A stretch of 15,555 nucleotides of DNA from Pseudomonadota bacterium (GTDB lineage: Bacteria; Pseudomonadota; Alphaproteobacteria; Rhodospirillales; Rhodospirillaceae). This document shows positions 1 to 8,217 of this stretch, piece after piece. Under the pieces are notes generated by a model, which worked only from the letters and a program-made list of their open reading frames with translations, was not told where the DNA came from and did not search any database. The DNA is taken from NCBI GenBank assembly GCA_023396465.1, contig JAEWWF010000051.1, positions 1-15,555 on the forward strand, read 5' to 3'. The position numbers were made by a program, and so were the translations under genes. The stretch's first letter is position 1. Every line of letters begins with the position of its first letter.

Positions 1-1906
1 TGTCGGCGTTGAGCGCCCGGGGCGGCAGGGCGCGCAGGAAACGGTGCGTGGGGCCGGCGCCACGGCTGATGCTGCCACCGCGACCGTGGAAGAAGCGGAT
101 GCGCACGCCGTGCCGCCGCCCCACCGCCGCCAGCGCCTCCTGCGCCCGGTAAAGGCCCCAGCGGCTGGCCCAGATGCCGCCGTCCTTGTTGGAATCGCTG
201 TAGCCCACCATCACCTGCTGCAAGGGCTGGTCGAGCCCGGCCGCCGCCGCCTGCGCCCGCAGCGAATGCCGCACCACCGGATGCGACAGGTAGGCGTCGA
301 GGATGCCGGGGCTGCGCTCCAGGTCGTCGATGGTCTCGAACAGCGGCACCACGTTCAGCGGGCAGGCGTCGGCGCCCTCGAACTCAGTCATCAGGCCGCC
401 CTCGCGGGCGAACAGGTAGACGGTCAGCAGGTCCGACACCGACCGCGTCATGCTGACGATCAGGGCGCCAAGGCCGTCGGCGCCGTGACGCTCCACCTCC
501 CGCGCCAGCACGCGGTAGCAGCCGACCACCGCATCGGCTTCCGGCGCCCCCACCGACGCGGCGGCGCGGGTGAAGGGACGCGGCGAGGCCAGTTCGGCAT
601 CCAGCACCGCCCGCCGGCCGGCCTCGTCGGCGGCGAGGTAGACGTCGCCGTCGAGGCCGGCGCGGGCCATCAGCTGGCTCAGGGCCAGTTCGTGGAAGCC
701 GCTGTTCTGGCGCACGTCCAGGCGGGCCAGATGGAAGCCGAAGGTCCGCACCAGATCGCGCAGCGGCACCACCTCGTCATCGGCCAGGCGATGGGCCCCC
801 ACCTGCCGCAGCGACCGTTCCAGCACCGCCAGATCATCGTCCAGCTCCGCCGCCCGGGCATAACCGCCGGAGGTCTCCCCGACCGGCAGGCGGGCTATCA
901 TCAGGGTGACGAACTGGCGCCACGATTCGCCGGGATTGCGCGCCGCCGCCGCCTCCCCCGCCGGGCCGAGCAGCACGGCGGCGCGGGCGATGGCGGTCCG
1001 CAGCGCGTCGGGCGGCGGTTGCAGACGATCCGACAGGCTGAGGCGCACCGCCGCCGCCGTCAGCCTGTCGGTCAGCAGGTCAAGGGCGGCGGCCCGCAGT
1101 TCGGCCAGGGTGTCGGCGGTCACCTCGGCAGTGACGAAGGGGTGACCATCACGGTCGCCGCCCACCCACGAGCCGAAGGTGATCCGCGGTCGCCCGGCGT
1201 GGGCCGCCAGCAGCGCCGGATCGAGTCCTTCGGCCGTCCACGCCTGCCGCAGCCGTTCCCGCAGGGCCGGCAGCGCGTCGGGGAAGACATGGCGCAGGAA
1301 GTGCAGCACATGGCGGCGCTCCGACGACAGATCGGGCTTTTCCAGGAAGATTTCGCCGGTGCGCCACAGGCGGTCGAGCACGCCCTTGATACGGTCGCGC
1401 AGGCTGTCCTGTTCCTGGCGGGTGAACATGGTGTTCTCGCGCTCGACCAGCAGCAGGTAAAGCGCCCGATGGTGTTCCAGCACCGTCTGGCGCTTGGCCT
1501 CCGTCGGGTGGGCGGTGAGCACCGGCTCCACCCGCGCCGCCTGGAGAACGCCGGCGATGTCGGCGGCATCCAGCCCCTGGTCACGCAGCCGCCGCAGGTG
1601 CTGTTCCCACGATCCCGAGTCCTCGTGCAGACGGTCGTCCTGCTGAAGCGCGCGACGGCTCTGGGCATCGGCGTTTTCCTCGGCCATGCGCAGCAGTTGG
1701 AAAGCGATGGAATGAGCCTGGGTCAGGCGCTCCGCCTCCAACCCGTCGCCGTCGACCACCCCGACCGCCGCCTGCGTCAGCCCGAGGGCGCGGGCGATGG
1801 CGGTATCGCCGCTGTCCTCCAGCACCTCGCGGAAACAGTCGAGCAGGAAGGTATAGTCGTGCTCGATCTTGCCGAAATCGACGGCGGCTCCGGCAGCTAG
1901 CGTCAT
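1..1906 (-). CDS. ppc: Phosphoenolpyruvate carboxylase, N-terminal part (C-terminus beyond window)
   Basis: This cytosolic enzyme carboxylates phosphoenolpyruvate with bicarbonate to oxaloacetate, refilling the TCA cycle. The minus-strand frame stays open for 635 codons to the window edge. The family is usually about 880-930 residues, so roughly 250-300 C-terminal residues are missing. Visible family motifs, in order: TAHPTE at 131-136 with the catalytic-type His133; FGSWVGGDRDGHPF at 244-257; DVRQNS at 397-402; VMVGYSDSNKDGG from 564; and the mobile-loop region FHGRGGS at 606-612 with His607, followed by ISRGAGPTH. The ATG at 1906-1904 is preceded by GGGGA about 8 nt upstream. An ATG at 1920 is out of frame and stops after five codons. 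The gene is divergent from the exporter genes. Identification is firm; regulatory C-terminal residues cannot be assessed. Confidence 0.96.
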   Translation of the reverse strand, partial: MTLAAGAAVDFGKIEHDYTFLLDCFREVLEDSGDTAIARALGLTQAAVGVVDGDGLEAERLTQAHSIAFQLLRMAEENADAQSRRALQQDDRLHEDSGSWEQHLRRLRDQGLDAADIAGVLQAARVEPVLTAHPTEAKRQTVLEHHRALYLLLVERENTMFTRQEQDSLRDRIKGVLDRLWRTGEIFLEKPDLSSERRHVLHFLRHVFPDALPALRERLRQAWTAEGLDPALLAAHAGRPRITFGSWVGGDRDGHPFVTAEVTADTLAELRAAALDLLTDRLTAAAVRLSLSDRLQPPPDALRTAIARAAVLLGPAGEAAAARNPGESWRQFVTLMIARLPVGETSGGYARAAELDDDLAVLERSLRQVGAHRLADDEVVPLRDLVRTFGFHLARLDVRQNSGFHELALSQLMARAGLDGDVYLAADEAGRRAVLDAELASPRPFTRAAASVGAPEADAVVGCYRVLAREVERHGADGLGALIVSMTRSVSDLLTVYLFAREGGLMTEFEGADACPLNVVPLFETIDDLERSPGILDAYLSHPVVRHSLRAQAAAAGLDQPLQQVMVGYSDSNKDGGIWASRWGLYRAQEALAAVGRRHGVRIRFFHGRGGSISRGAGPTHRFLRALPPRALNAD

Positions 1907-2153
1907 TGCTCAATCCCCATGGCAGTCGTGACCCCGCAGGCCAGATGGTGCCCGCCTCGGCACTTCCAACTGTGGTTTCTCCGGCCCGTCCGTCAAACCG
2001 ACGCCGACGCCACCATGGAAGGTTCACACCACCGTCACCAGGCCGCCAACTTTACCCGCGCCGCGCGCCAGCCATGCGGCGGACGCGCAGCCTGATCTGC
2101 TTGAGACCTGTATCATTGCGGTTGTGAATGCACGGCAGCGACGGGAGACACTC
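1907..2153. promoter_or_regulatory. Divergent intergenic region between ppc and the exporter genes
   Basis: This 247-nt gap separates two divergently transcribed units, so it should hold both promoters. On the minus strand a TTGACG hexamer (1996 down to 1991) resembles a -35 box for ppc, but no good -10 follows at 16-18 nt. On the plus strand TTGAGA at 2101-2106 is a possible -35 with only a poor -10 (GTGAAT at 2124). A GGTTT...AAACC inverted repeat lies near 1974-1999 with a long loop and is probably not significant. I see no recognisable operator or riboswitch. Confidence 0.3.
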
Positions 2154-3236
2154 ATGGCAACGGCACCGGAACGGACCGTCCACTGGCGGGTATGGGCCGC
2201 CGTCGCGGCGGGTGTCGCGGCGGCGGCGGCGGTGGCATGGCTGCTGTGGCCGCGCGAGGCGCTGCCGGAAGGCTTCGCCCGCAGCAACGGCCGCATCGAG
2301 GCGGTGGAGATCGACGTCGCCACCAAGATCGCCGGCCGCGTCCGCGACCTGACCGTGGACGAAGGCGATTTCGTCACCGCCGGGCAGAGCTTGGCGACCA
2401 TTGATGTCTCCACCCTGGAGGCGCAGTTGAAGGAAGCCCAGGCCCAGCAGCGCCGCGCCGCCATCCAGGTGGAGGCGGCGGAAAGTCGGGTACGGCAGGC
2501 GGACGCCGAACGGGCGGCGGCGGAGGCAGTGGTCGGCCAGCGCCGGGCGGAACTGGACGCCGCCGGCAAGCGCCTCGCCCGCTCCACCGAACTGGCGCCG
2601 CGCGGGGCGGTGCCGGTGCAGGTGCTGGATGACAACCGCGCCGCCGAGCAAGGCGCCCAGGCCGCCCTGAAGGCCGCCGAGGCGCAGGTCGCCGCCACCG
2701 AGGCCGCCCTTGCCACCGCCCGCGCTGGCGTGGTCGCCGCCCGCGCCGAGGTGGAGGCGGTGGACGCCACCATCGAACGCATCGGCGCCGACATCGCCGA
2801 CGCCACCTTGCGCGCCCCGCGCGACGGCCGGGTGCAGTATACGGTCGCCCGCCCCGGCGAGGTGGTGGCGGCCGGCGGCACCGTGCTCAATCTGGTCGAC
2901 CTCACCGACGTCTACATGACCTTCTTCCTGCCGACCGCCGATGCCGGCCGGGTCAGCCTGGGAGCGGAGGCGCGCATCGTTCTAGACGCGGCGCCGCATC
3001 TGGTCATCCCGGCCGAAATCTCCCTCGTCGCCGATGTCGCCCAGTTCACCCCGAAGACGGTGGAAACCGCCGACGAGCGGCAGAAGCTGATGTTCCGCCT
3101 GAAGGCCCGCATTCCGGCCGACCTGCTGCGCCAGCACATCCGCAGCGTCAAGACCGGCCTGCCCGGCACCGTCACCGTCCGGCTCGACCCCGCCGCCGCG
3201 TGGCCGGCCGAACTTGCCGTGCGGCTGCCGCAATGA
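2154..3236 (+). CDS. yhiI: HlyD/YhiI-type membrane fusion protein (periplasmic adaptor)
   Basis: This 360-residue protein is the periplasmic adaptor of an ABC-2 exporter, anchored in the inner membrane by one N-terminal helix. In order: a transmembrane segment at about 12-32; the first half of the lipoyl/biotinyl-like domain at about 46-85 (SNGRIEAVEIDVATKIAGRV, then VDEGDFVTAGQSL); a long Ala/Glu/Arg-rich coiled coil at about 86-215; the second lipoyl half from about 218 (LRAPRDGRV, then PGEVVAAGGTVLNLVD); and a beta-barrel part to about 345. ATG 2154 was chosen because GGGAGA lies about 7 nt upstream; an in-frame GTG at 2124 would add ten residues without a comparable ribosome site. Its stop overlaps the next start (ATGA), which indicates coupling to the RbbA gene. 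The symbol rests on the arrangement and family resemblance. Confidence 0.9.
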   Translation: MATAPERTVHWRVWAAVAAGVAAAAAVAWLLWPREALPEGFARSNGRIEAVEIDVATKIAGRVRDLTVDEGDFVTAGQSLATIDVSTLEAQLKEAQAQQRRAAIQVEAAESRVRQADAERAAAEAVVGQRRAELDAAGKRLARSTELAPRGAVPVQVLDDNRAAEQGAQAALKAAEAQVAATEAALATARAGVVAARAEVEAVDATIERIGADIADATLRAPRDGRVQYTVARPGEVVAAGGTVLNLVDLTDVYMTFFLPTADAGRVSLGAEARIVLDAAPHLVIPAEISLVADVAQFTPKTVETADERQKLMFRLKARIPADLLRQHIRSVKTGLPGTVTVRLDPAAAWPAELAVRLPQ

Positions 3237-6013
3237 GCCCCCGGCCGCAGACCCCGGCGGCCGCCGCCATCGCCAGCGCCGACCATGTCACCTTGCGCTA
3301 TGGCGCCACCGTGGCGCTGGACGACCTTGCTCTCGCCGTGCCGGCCGGCTGCATGGCCGGTCTCATCGGCCCCGACGGGGTGGGCAAGTCGAGCCTGCTG
3401 GCACTGTTCGCCGGCGCCCGGCCGGTGCCGGCGCAGGGCACGGTGACGGTGCTGAGTGGCAGCATGGCCGATGCCGGCCACCGCCGCGCCGTCTGCCCGC
3501 GCGTCGCCTACATGCCGCAGGGCCTCGGCCGCAACCTCTACCCCACCCTGTCGGTGTTCGAGAACCTGGACTTCTTCGGCCGCCTGTTCGGGCAGGATAC
3601 CGCCGAGCGTCACCGCCGCATCGACCGCCTGCTGGCCGGCACCGGCCTGTCGCCCTTCGCCGGCCGCCCCGCCGGCAAGCTGTCGGGCGGCATGAAGCAG
3701 AAGCTGGGCCTGTGCTGCGCCCTCATCCACGACCCCGACCTGCTGATCCTGGACGAGCCGACCACCGGCGTCGATCCGCTGTCGCGCCGCCAGTTCTGGG
3801 ACCTGATCGACCGCATCCGCGCCGAGCGGCCGGGCATGAGCGTCCTGGTCGCCACCGCCTACATGGAGGAAGCGGCCCGCTTCGACTGGCTGGCGGCCAT
3901 GGACGGCGGCCGCGTGCTCGCCACCGGCAGCCCGGCCGCGCTGCTCGCCCGCACCGGCACCGCCAGTCTGGAAGCCGCCTTCATCGCCCTGCTGCCGGAG
4001 GAGCGGCGGCGGGAGCACCGGCCGGTCGTCATCCCGCCCCGCCCCGCCGCCACCGGGGACGACAGCGACGGCATCGCCATCCGCGCCGAAGGGCTGACCA
4101 TGCGGTTCGGCGACTTCACCGCCGTCGACCATGCCAGCTTCACCATCGCGCGCGGCGAGATCTTCGGCTTCCTTGGCTCCAACGGCTGCGGCAAGACCAC
4201 CACCATGAAGATGCTGACCGGCCTGCTGCCGCCGAGCGAAGGCACGGCCTGGCTGTTCGGGGGCGAGGTGGACCCCAAGGACCTCGCCACCCGCCGCCGG
4301 GTCGGCTACATGTCGCAAGCCTTCTCGCTCTATACCGAACTGACGGTGCGACAGAACCTGGACCTGCACGCCCGCCTGTTCAGCCTGCCGGACGCCACCA
4401 TCCCCGACCGGGTGGGGGAAATGGCGCAGCGGTTCGGCCTGTCGGCGGTGATGGACGCCCTGCCCGAGTCCCTGCCTCTTGGCCACCGGCAACGGCTGTC
4501 GCTGGCCGTCGCCATGATCCACAAGCCCGACCTGCTGATCCTCGATGAACCCACCTCCGGCGTCGATCCGGTGGCCCGCGATGCCTTCTGGCGCGAACTG
4601 GCGGCACTGTCGCGGCAGGACGGCGTGACCATCTTCATCTCCACCCACTTCATGAACGAGGCGGAACGCTGCGACCGTATCTCGCTCATGCACGCCGGCC
4701 GGGTGCTGGTCACCGACACGCCGGCCGGACTGGTGGAACGGCGCGGCGCGGCATCGCTGGAAGACGCCTTCATCCATTACCTGGAAGACGCCGCCGGCAA
4801 CGACGAAACAGCGGCGGACGGGCCGGTTGGCATGGCAGGGGATGCCGCCGCGACGGCCGCCGGGAAGAGTGCCTCCAAGCCGCTGGCCGCCGCCACCCGC
4901 CGCCTTGGCAGCTACGCGCGGCGGGAGGCGCTGGAGTTGGTGCGCGATCCCATCCGCCTGACCCTCGCCCTGCTCGGCAGCGTCATCCTGATGATCGTCA
5001 TGGGCTATGGCATCAGCATGGACGTGGAAGACCTGACCTTCGCCGTGCTCGACCGCGACCAGACGACCGTCAGCCGCGACTACACCCAGGACATCGCCGG
5101 CTCCCGCTACTTCATCGAGCGGCCGCCCCTGGTCGATTACGAAGACCTCGACCGCCGCATGCGGGCCGGCGAGATCAGCCTCGCCATCGAAGTCCCGCCC
5201 GGCTTCGCCCGCGACGTGGCGCGCGGGGCGCCGGTGTCGGTGGCGGCCTGGATCGACGGCGCCATGCCGACCCGTGGCGAGACCATCCGCGGCTATGTCC
5301 AGGGCATGCACCTGCATTGGCTGCAACGCAAGGCCCGCGAGATGGGACACGCCGATGCCTTCGCCGCCGCCGCGACGGTCGAGACCCGCTTCCGCTACAA
5401 CCCCGACGTCCGCAGCCTGCCGGCCATCGTGCCGGCGGTGATCCCCATGCTTCTGATGCTGATCCCGGCCATGCTGGCGGCCTTAAGCGTGGTGCGCGAG
5501 AAGGAACTGGGCTCGATCATCAACTTCTACGTCACCCCGACGACGCGGCTGGAGTTCCTGCTCGGCAAGCAACTACCCTATGTGGCGCTGAGTATGGCGA
5601 GCTTCCTGCTGCTGACCGTCTTCGCCATCGTGCTGTTCGACGTGCCGCTGAAGGGCAGCTTCCTGACCCTGGCGGCCGGGGCGCTGCTCTATGTCTTTGC
5701 CTCCACCGCGCTCGGCCTGTTGATCTCCACCTTCATGCGCAGCCAGATCGCCGCCATCTTCGGCACCGCCATCCTGACGCTGCTGCCGGCGGTGAACTTC
5801 TCGGGCATGATCGACCCCATTTCCTCGTTGCAGGGGGCCGGGCGGCTCATCGGCGAGGTCTATCCCACCACCCACTTCCTGACCATCGCCCGTGGCACCT
5901 TCTCCAAGGGGCTCGGGTTCGCCGATCTGCAAGCGTCCTTCGTGCCGCTGCTGATCGCGGTGCCGGTGCTGCTGGCGCTGGCGGTGGTTTTCCTGAAGAA
6001 GCAGGAGCGGTGA
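3233..6013 (+). CDS. rbbA: RbbA-type protein: two ABC ATPase domains fused to an ABC-2 permease
   Basis: This 926-residue protein has two nucleotide-binding domains (NBDs) and an ABC-2 membrane domain, the layout and length of Escherichia coli RbbA. NBD1: Walker A GPDGVGKSS at 46-54, signature LSGGMKQ at 150-156, Walker B LLILDEP at 170-176, but Ala209 where the switch His belongs (VATAYMEEA). NBD2: Walker A GSNGCGKTT at 315-323, a divergent signature LPLGHRQ at 414-420, Walker B LLILDEP at 434-440, and an intact switch His472 (STHFMNEAE). A linker precedes the membrane domain, whose first helix starts near 573; it includes the IMGYGISMDVED-like stretch after that helix, then REKELGSIINFYVTPTTR and further helices, ending KKQER. 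E. coli RbbA was described as a ribosome-associated ATPase; here the neighbours favour export. ATG 3233 overlaps the upstream stop; an ATG at 3200 would overlap further and lacks a ribosome site. Confidence 0.95.
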   Translation: MSPRPQTPAAAAIASADHVTLRYGATVALDDLALAVPAGCMAGLIGPDGVGKSSLLALFAGARPVPAQGTVTVLSGSMADAGHRRAVCPRVAYMPQGLGRNLYPTLSVFENLDFFGRLFGQDTAERHRRIDRLLAGTGLSPFAGRPAGKLSGGMKQKLGLCCALIHDPDLLILDEPTTGVDPLSRRQFWDLIDRIRAERPGMSVLVATAYMEEAARFDWLAAMDGGRVLATGSPAALLARTGTASLEAAFIALLPEERRREHRPVVIPPRPAATGDDSDGIAIRAEGLTMRFGDFTAVDHASFTIARGEIFGFLGSNGCGKTTTMKMLTGLLPPSEGTAWLFGGEVDPKDLATRRRVGYMSQAFSLYTELTVRQNLDLHARLFSLPDATIPDRVGEMAQRFGLSAVMDALPESLPLGHRQRLSLAVAMIHKPDLLILDEPTSGVDPVARDAFWRELAALSRQDGVTIFISTHFMNEAERCDRISLMHAGRVLVTDTPAGLVERRGAASLEDAFIHYLEDAAGNDETAADGPVGMAGDAAATAAGKSASKPLAAATRRLGSYARREALELVRDPIRLTLALLGSVILMIVMGYGISMDVEDLTFAVLDRDQTTVSRDYTQDIAGSRYFIERPPLVDYEDLDRRMRAGEISLAIEVPPGFARDVARGAPVSVAAWIDGAMPTRGETIRGYVQGMHLHWLQRKAREMGHADAFAAAATVETRFRYNPDVRSLPAIVPAVIPMLLMLIPAMLAALSVVREKELGSIINFYVTPTTRLEFLLGKQLPYVALSMASFLLLTVFAIVLFDVPLKGSFLTLAAGALLYVFASTALGLLISTFMRSQIAAIFGTAILTLLPAVNFSGMIDPISSLQGAGRLIGEVYPTTHFLTIARGTFSKGLGFADLQASFVPLLIAVPVLLALAVVFLKKQER

Positions 6014-6015
6014 TC

Positions 6016-7134
6016 ATGGACGGCAAGATCCTGCACCTTGGCATCAAGGAACTGCGCAGCCTGGGGCGCGATCCGATCATGATGGTGCTGATCGTCTATG
6101 CCTTCACCCTGGCGATCTACACCGCCGCCACCGCCATGCCGGAGACCCTGAACCACGCCCCGGTCGCCATCGTCGACGAGGACCGCTCGCAACTGTCGGA
6201 GCGGTTGGCGGCCGCCTTCTACCCGCCCTACTTCACCACGCCGGAACGGATCACCCTGGCCGAGATGGACGCCCGCATGGACGCCGGGCTCGACACCTTC
6301 GCCCTCGTCATCCCGCCCGGCTTCCAGAAAGACGTGCTGGCCGGCCGCCAACCAACGCTGCAACTGAACGTCGATGCCACCCGCGTCAGTCAGGCGTTCA
6401 CCGGCAGCGGCCACATGCAGACCATCGTCACCCAGGAGGTGGCGGCCTTCGTCCAGCGTCACCGCGAGGTCCAGACCCTGCCCGTCGGGCTGGAACTGCG
6501 GGCGCGGTTCAACCCGCTGCTCGACAAGGCGTGGTTCGGCTCGATCATGGAGATCATCAACAACGTCACCATGCTGTCCATCGTGCTGACCGGCGCCGCC
6601 CTCATCCGCGAGCGCGAGCACGGCACGGTAGAGCATCTGCTGGTGATGCCGGTGACGCCGTTCGAGATCATGATCGCCAAGGTGTGGGCCATGGCGCTGG
6701 TGGTGCTGGTGGCCTGCGCCCTGTCGTTGACGGTGGTGGTGCAAGGACTGCTGCGGGTGCCGGTCGAAGGCTCCATCCCGCTGTTCCTGGCCGGCGCCGC
6801 CCTGCACCTGTTCGCCACCACCGCCATGGGTATCTTCCTCGGCACCCTGGCCCGCTCCATGCCCCAGTTCGGGCTGCTGACCATCCTGGTGCTGCTGCCG
6901 TTGCAGATGCTGTCGGGCGGCGTGACGCCACAGGAAAGCATGCCGGTCGGAGTGCAATGGGTGATGCAGGCCGCCCCCACCACCCACTTCGTGGCCCTGG
7001 CCCAAGCGATCCTCTATCGCGGTGCCGGAGTCGCGGTGGTGTGGCCGCAGTTCCTGGCCATCGCCGGCATCGGCGCGGCGCTGCTGCTGCTGGCGCTGGC
7101 CCGCTTCCGCCGCACCATCACCCAGATGGTCTGA
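6016..7134 (+). CDS. yhhJ: YhhJ-type ABC-2 transporter permease
   Basis: This 372-residue inner-membrane protein would be the second permease, pairing with the membrane domain of the upstream RbbA protein. A first transmembrane helix lies at about 21-39, a large periplasmic domain follows to about 175, and then a run of five or so helices. Before the helical core it has an RFNP motif; between core helices it has REREHGTVEHLLVMPVTPFE, the counterpart of REKELGSIINFYVTPTTR in RbbA. GGVTPQESMP and PTTHFVALAQ are typical of ABC-2 permeases. ATG 6016 has AGGAG at 6003-6007, spaced 8 nt. A GTG at 6010 overlaps the upstream stop but sits only 2 nt from that ribosome site, so I prefer the ATG. It ends the exporter unit; no terminator hairpin is evident behind it. 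Confidence 0.93.
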   Translation: MDGKILHLGIKELRSLGRDPIMMVLIVYAFTLAIYTAATAMPETLNHAPVAIVDEDRSQLSERLAAAFYPPYFTTPERITLAEMDARMDAGLDTFALVIPPGFQKDVLAGRQPTLQLNVDATRVSQAFTGSGHMQTIVTQEVAAFVQRHREVQTLPVGLELRARFNPLLDKAWFGSIMEIINNVTMLSIVLTGAALIREREHGTVEHLLVMPVTPFEIMIAKVWAMALVVLVACALSLTVVVQGLLRVPVEGSIPLFLAGAALHLFATTAMGIFLGTLARSMPQFGLLTILVLLPLQMLSGGVTPQESMPVGVQWVMQAAPTTHFVALAQAILYRGAGVAVVWPQFLAIAGIGAALLLLALARFRRTITQMV

Positions 7135-7186
7135 CGCTGCGGGGTCGGCGCCCCCCCACCCAGAAGATGTACTGCCACGCTCGGGC

Positions 7187-7215
7187 TTGACTCCCACGCC
7201 AGGACAACAGACCAT
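7187..7215 (+). promoter_or_regulatory. Possible promoter of the GntR regulator gene
   Basis: TTGACT at 7187-7192 matches five of six positions of the sigma-70 -35 hexamer. Seventeen nt later lies GACCAT (7210-7215), a poor -10 matching three of six. If used, transcription would start near the inverted repeat at 7216-7234, which suits repression by the regulator. A second -10-like TATTCT lies at 7236-7241 without a good -35. The call is tentative. Confidence 0.25.
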
Positions 7216-7234
7216 CAGTTTGTCGGACAATCTG
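7216..7234. promoter_or_regulatory. Candidate operator for the FadR-type GntR regulator
   Basis: CAGTTTGTCGGACAATCTG is a 19-bp inverted repeat centred on 7225 in which eight of nine base pairs are complementary; only 7219/7231 fails. Its core TTGTCGGACAA fits the T-N-G-T-N3-A-C-N-A pattern known for FadR-subfamily GntR operators. It lies about 20 nt upstream of the regulator's start codon, so negative autoregulation is the simplest reading. Whether the same protein also acts on the downstream transport operon is inference; I found no second copy in 8046-8217. Confidence 0.65.
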
Positions 7235-7253
7235 TTATTCTGCCAGTGAGACC

Positions 7254-8045
7254 ATGGGACACCCCGCCGAAGCCGCGACCGAACGATTTGAGCGCATCAG
7301 CGCGGCCCCGGCCTATCAGCTGGTCGCCGAGGCGATCGAGCGGGAAATCGTCACTGGCCGCATCCGGCCGGGGGAGCACATCGGCACCGAGGCCGATCTG
7401 GTGAAGCAGTTCGGGGTCAACCGCTCGACCGTGCGCGAGGGCATCCGCTGCCTGGAACAGTCCGGCCTGCTGCGGCGCGAATCCGGCCGCCGGCTGGTCG
7501 CCAGCCTGCCGCGCCAGACCAAGCTCGCCACCCGCATGAGCCGCGCCCTGGTGCTGCACCAGGTGACCTTCCGCGAGCTGTACGAAGCCATTGACATGCT
7601 GGAGCGCAACGCCATCGAACTGGCGGTGATCCACCGCACCGACGACGATCTCGACGCCATCGCCGACAACGTGGCGCGTACCGGCCAAGCGGTGGACGAT
7701 CCTTCCCGGGTGGCGGAATTGGATACCGAGTTCCATACCCTCATCGCCCGCGCCACCGGCAACCGCGTGCTCCAGTTGGCGCGCGAACCGGCCAGCCTGC
7801 TCATCTACCCCGCCACCCAGCCCATCTTCGAGGCGGTACCCGAGGCGGCACCGCGCCTGTTCGAGGCCCATTCCCGCCTGCTCGACGCCCTGCGGACCCG
7901 CGACGCCGAGGCCGCCCGCACCTGGATGCGGCGCCACGTCGCCGACTTCGGCAAGGGCTTCGTGCGCACCGGCCGCAGCCTTGACGCGCCGGTGGAAGGC
8001 ACTTCGTTCGACAGCATTTTCCAGACGAGGGACAGCAGCCCCTAG
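7254..8045 (+). CDS. GntR-family transcriptional regulator, FadR subfamily (FCD domain)
   Basis: This 263-residue protein is a DNA-binding regulator with an effector-binding C-terminal domain. An N-terminal winged helix-turn-helix spans about 18-85 (YQLVAEAIEREIVTGRIRPG, then LVKQFGVNRSTVREGIRCLE). An all-helical FCD domain spans about 105-235. Residues that usually bind a metal in FCD proteins are visible: Asp157 and His161 in DTEFH, His206 in EAHSRLL and His228 in RRHV. FCD regulators commonly sense carboxylic acids or acyl compounds, which suits its position just ahead of a transport, ligase and thiolase operon; the ligand is unknown. The start ATG 7254 has only a weak ribosome site (GTGAG about 5 nt upstream). 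A near-perfect inverted repeat lies directly upstream. Confidence 0.9.
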   Translation: MGHPAEAATERFERISAAPAYQLVAEAIEREIVTGRIRPGEHIGTEADLVKQFGVNRSTVREGIRCLEQSGLLRRESGRRLVASLPRQTKLATRMSRALVLHQVTFRELYEAIDMLERNAIELAVIHRTDDDLDAIADNVARTGQAVDDPSRVAELDTEFHTLIARATGNRVLQLAREPASLLIYPATQPIFEAVPEAAPRLFEAHSRLLDALRTRDAEAARTWMRRHVADFGKGFVRTGRSLDAPVEGTSFDSIFQTRDSSP

Positions 8046-8217
8046 ACCACACCCGTCAATCCGGCAAGACGTCGAGACGCCCCCCTTAAAACCGGCGCCG
8101 ACGTGTCACCAGGGAGGAGACCTTGCCCGCGACAGTCCCCATGGCCGCGGCCCCGTGCCGGGCCGAATGCCGCCTGCCGTCCGCGCGCCGCCGCCCTTGC
8201 GCAAAGGGGGCGGGACG
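8046..8217 (+). other. Leader region of the transport operon
   Basis: The 172 nt between the regulator gene and the first transport gene probably contain the operon promoter or leader. I find no clear -35/-10 pair, no second copy of the regulator's inverted repeat and no terminator. The most notable item is a strong Shine-Dalgarno sequence, GGGAGGAG at 8112-8119, about 100 nt before the chosen livG start, where it could serve a short reading frame (8123-8221). Readthrough from the regulator gene is also possible. Confidence 0.4.

Noticed and set aside
44..1900. A 618-codon plus-strand frame opposite the carboxylase gene
   Set aside because: The minus strand encodes phosphoenolpyruvate carboxylase with its motifs in frame; the plus-strand product is Arg/Gln/Gly-rich and matches nothing recognisable.
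2101..2129. TTGAGA plus GTGAAT as the promoter of the exporter genes
   Set aside because: The -10 matches only three of six positions and would leave a very short leader; too weak for a separate call.
3200..3235. An earlier ATG at 3200 as the start of the RbbA gene
   Set aside because: It lies within the adaptor gene without a ribosome site; ATG 3233 gives the ATGA overlap and a length close to E. coli RbbA.
2912..5350. An 812-codon open frame antisense to the adaptor and RbbA genes
   Set aside because: It lies opposite strongly conserved coding sequence, has a Gly/His/Gln-rich composition with no recognisable domain, and is the expected product of G/C-rich third positions.
7135..7186. GGGG...CCCC pairing near 7141-7157 as a terminator of the exporter genes
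   Set aside because: The stem is only about four pairs and no T-run follows, so a rho-independent terminator is not supported.
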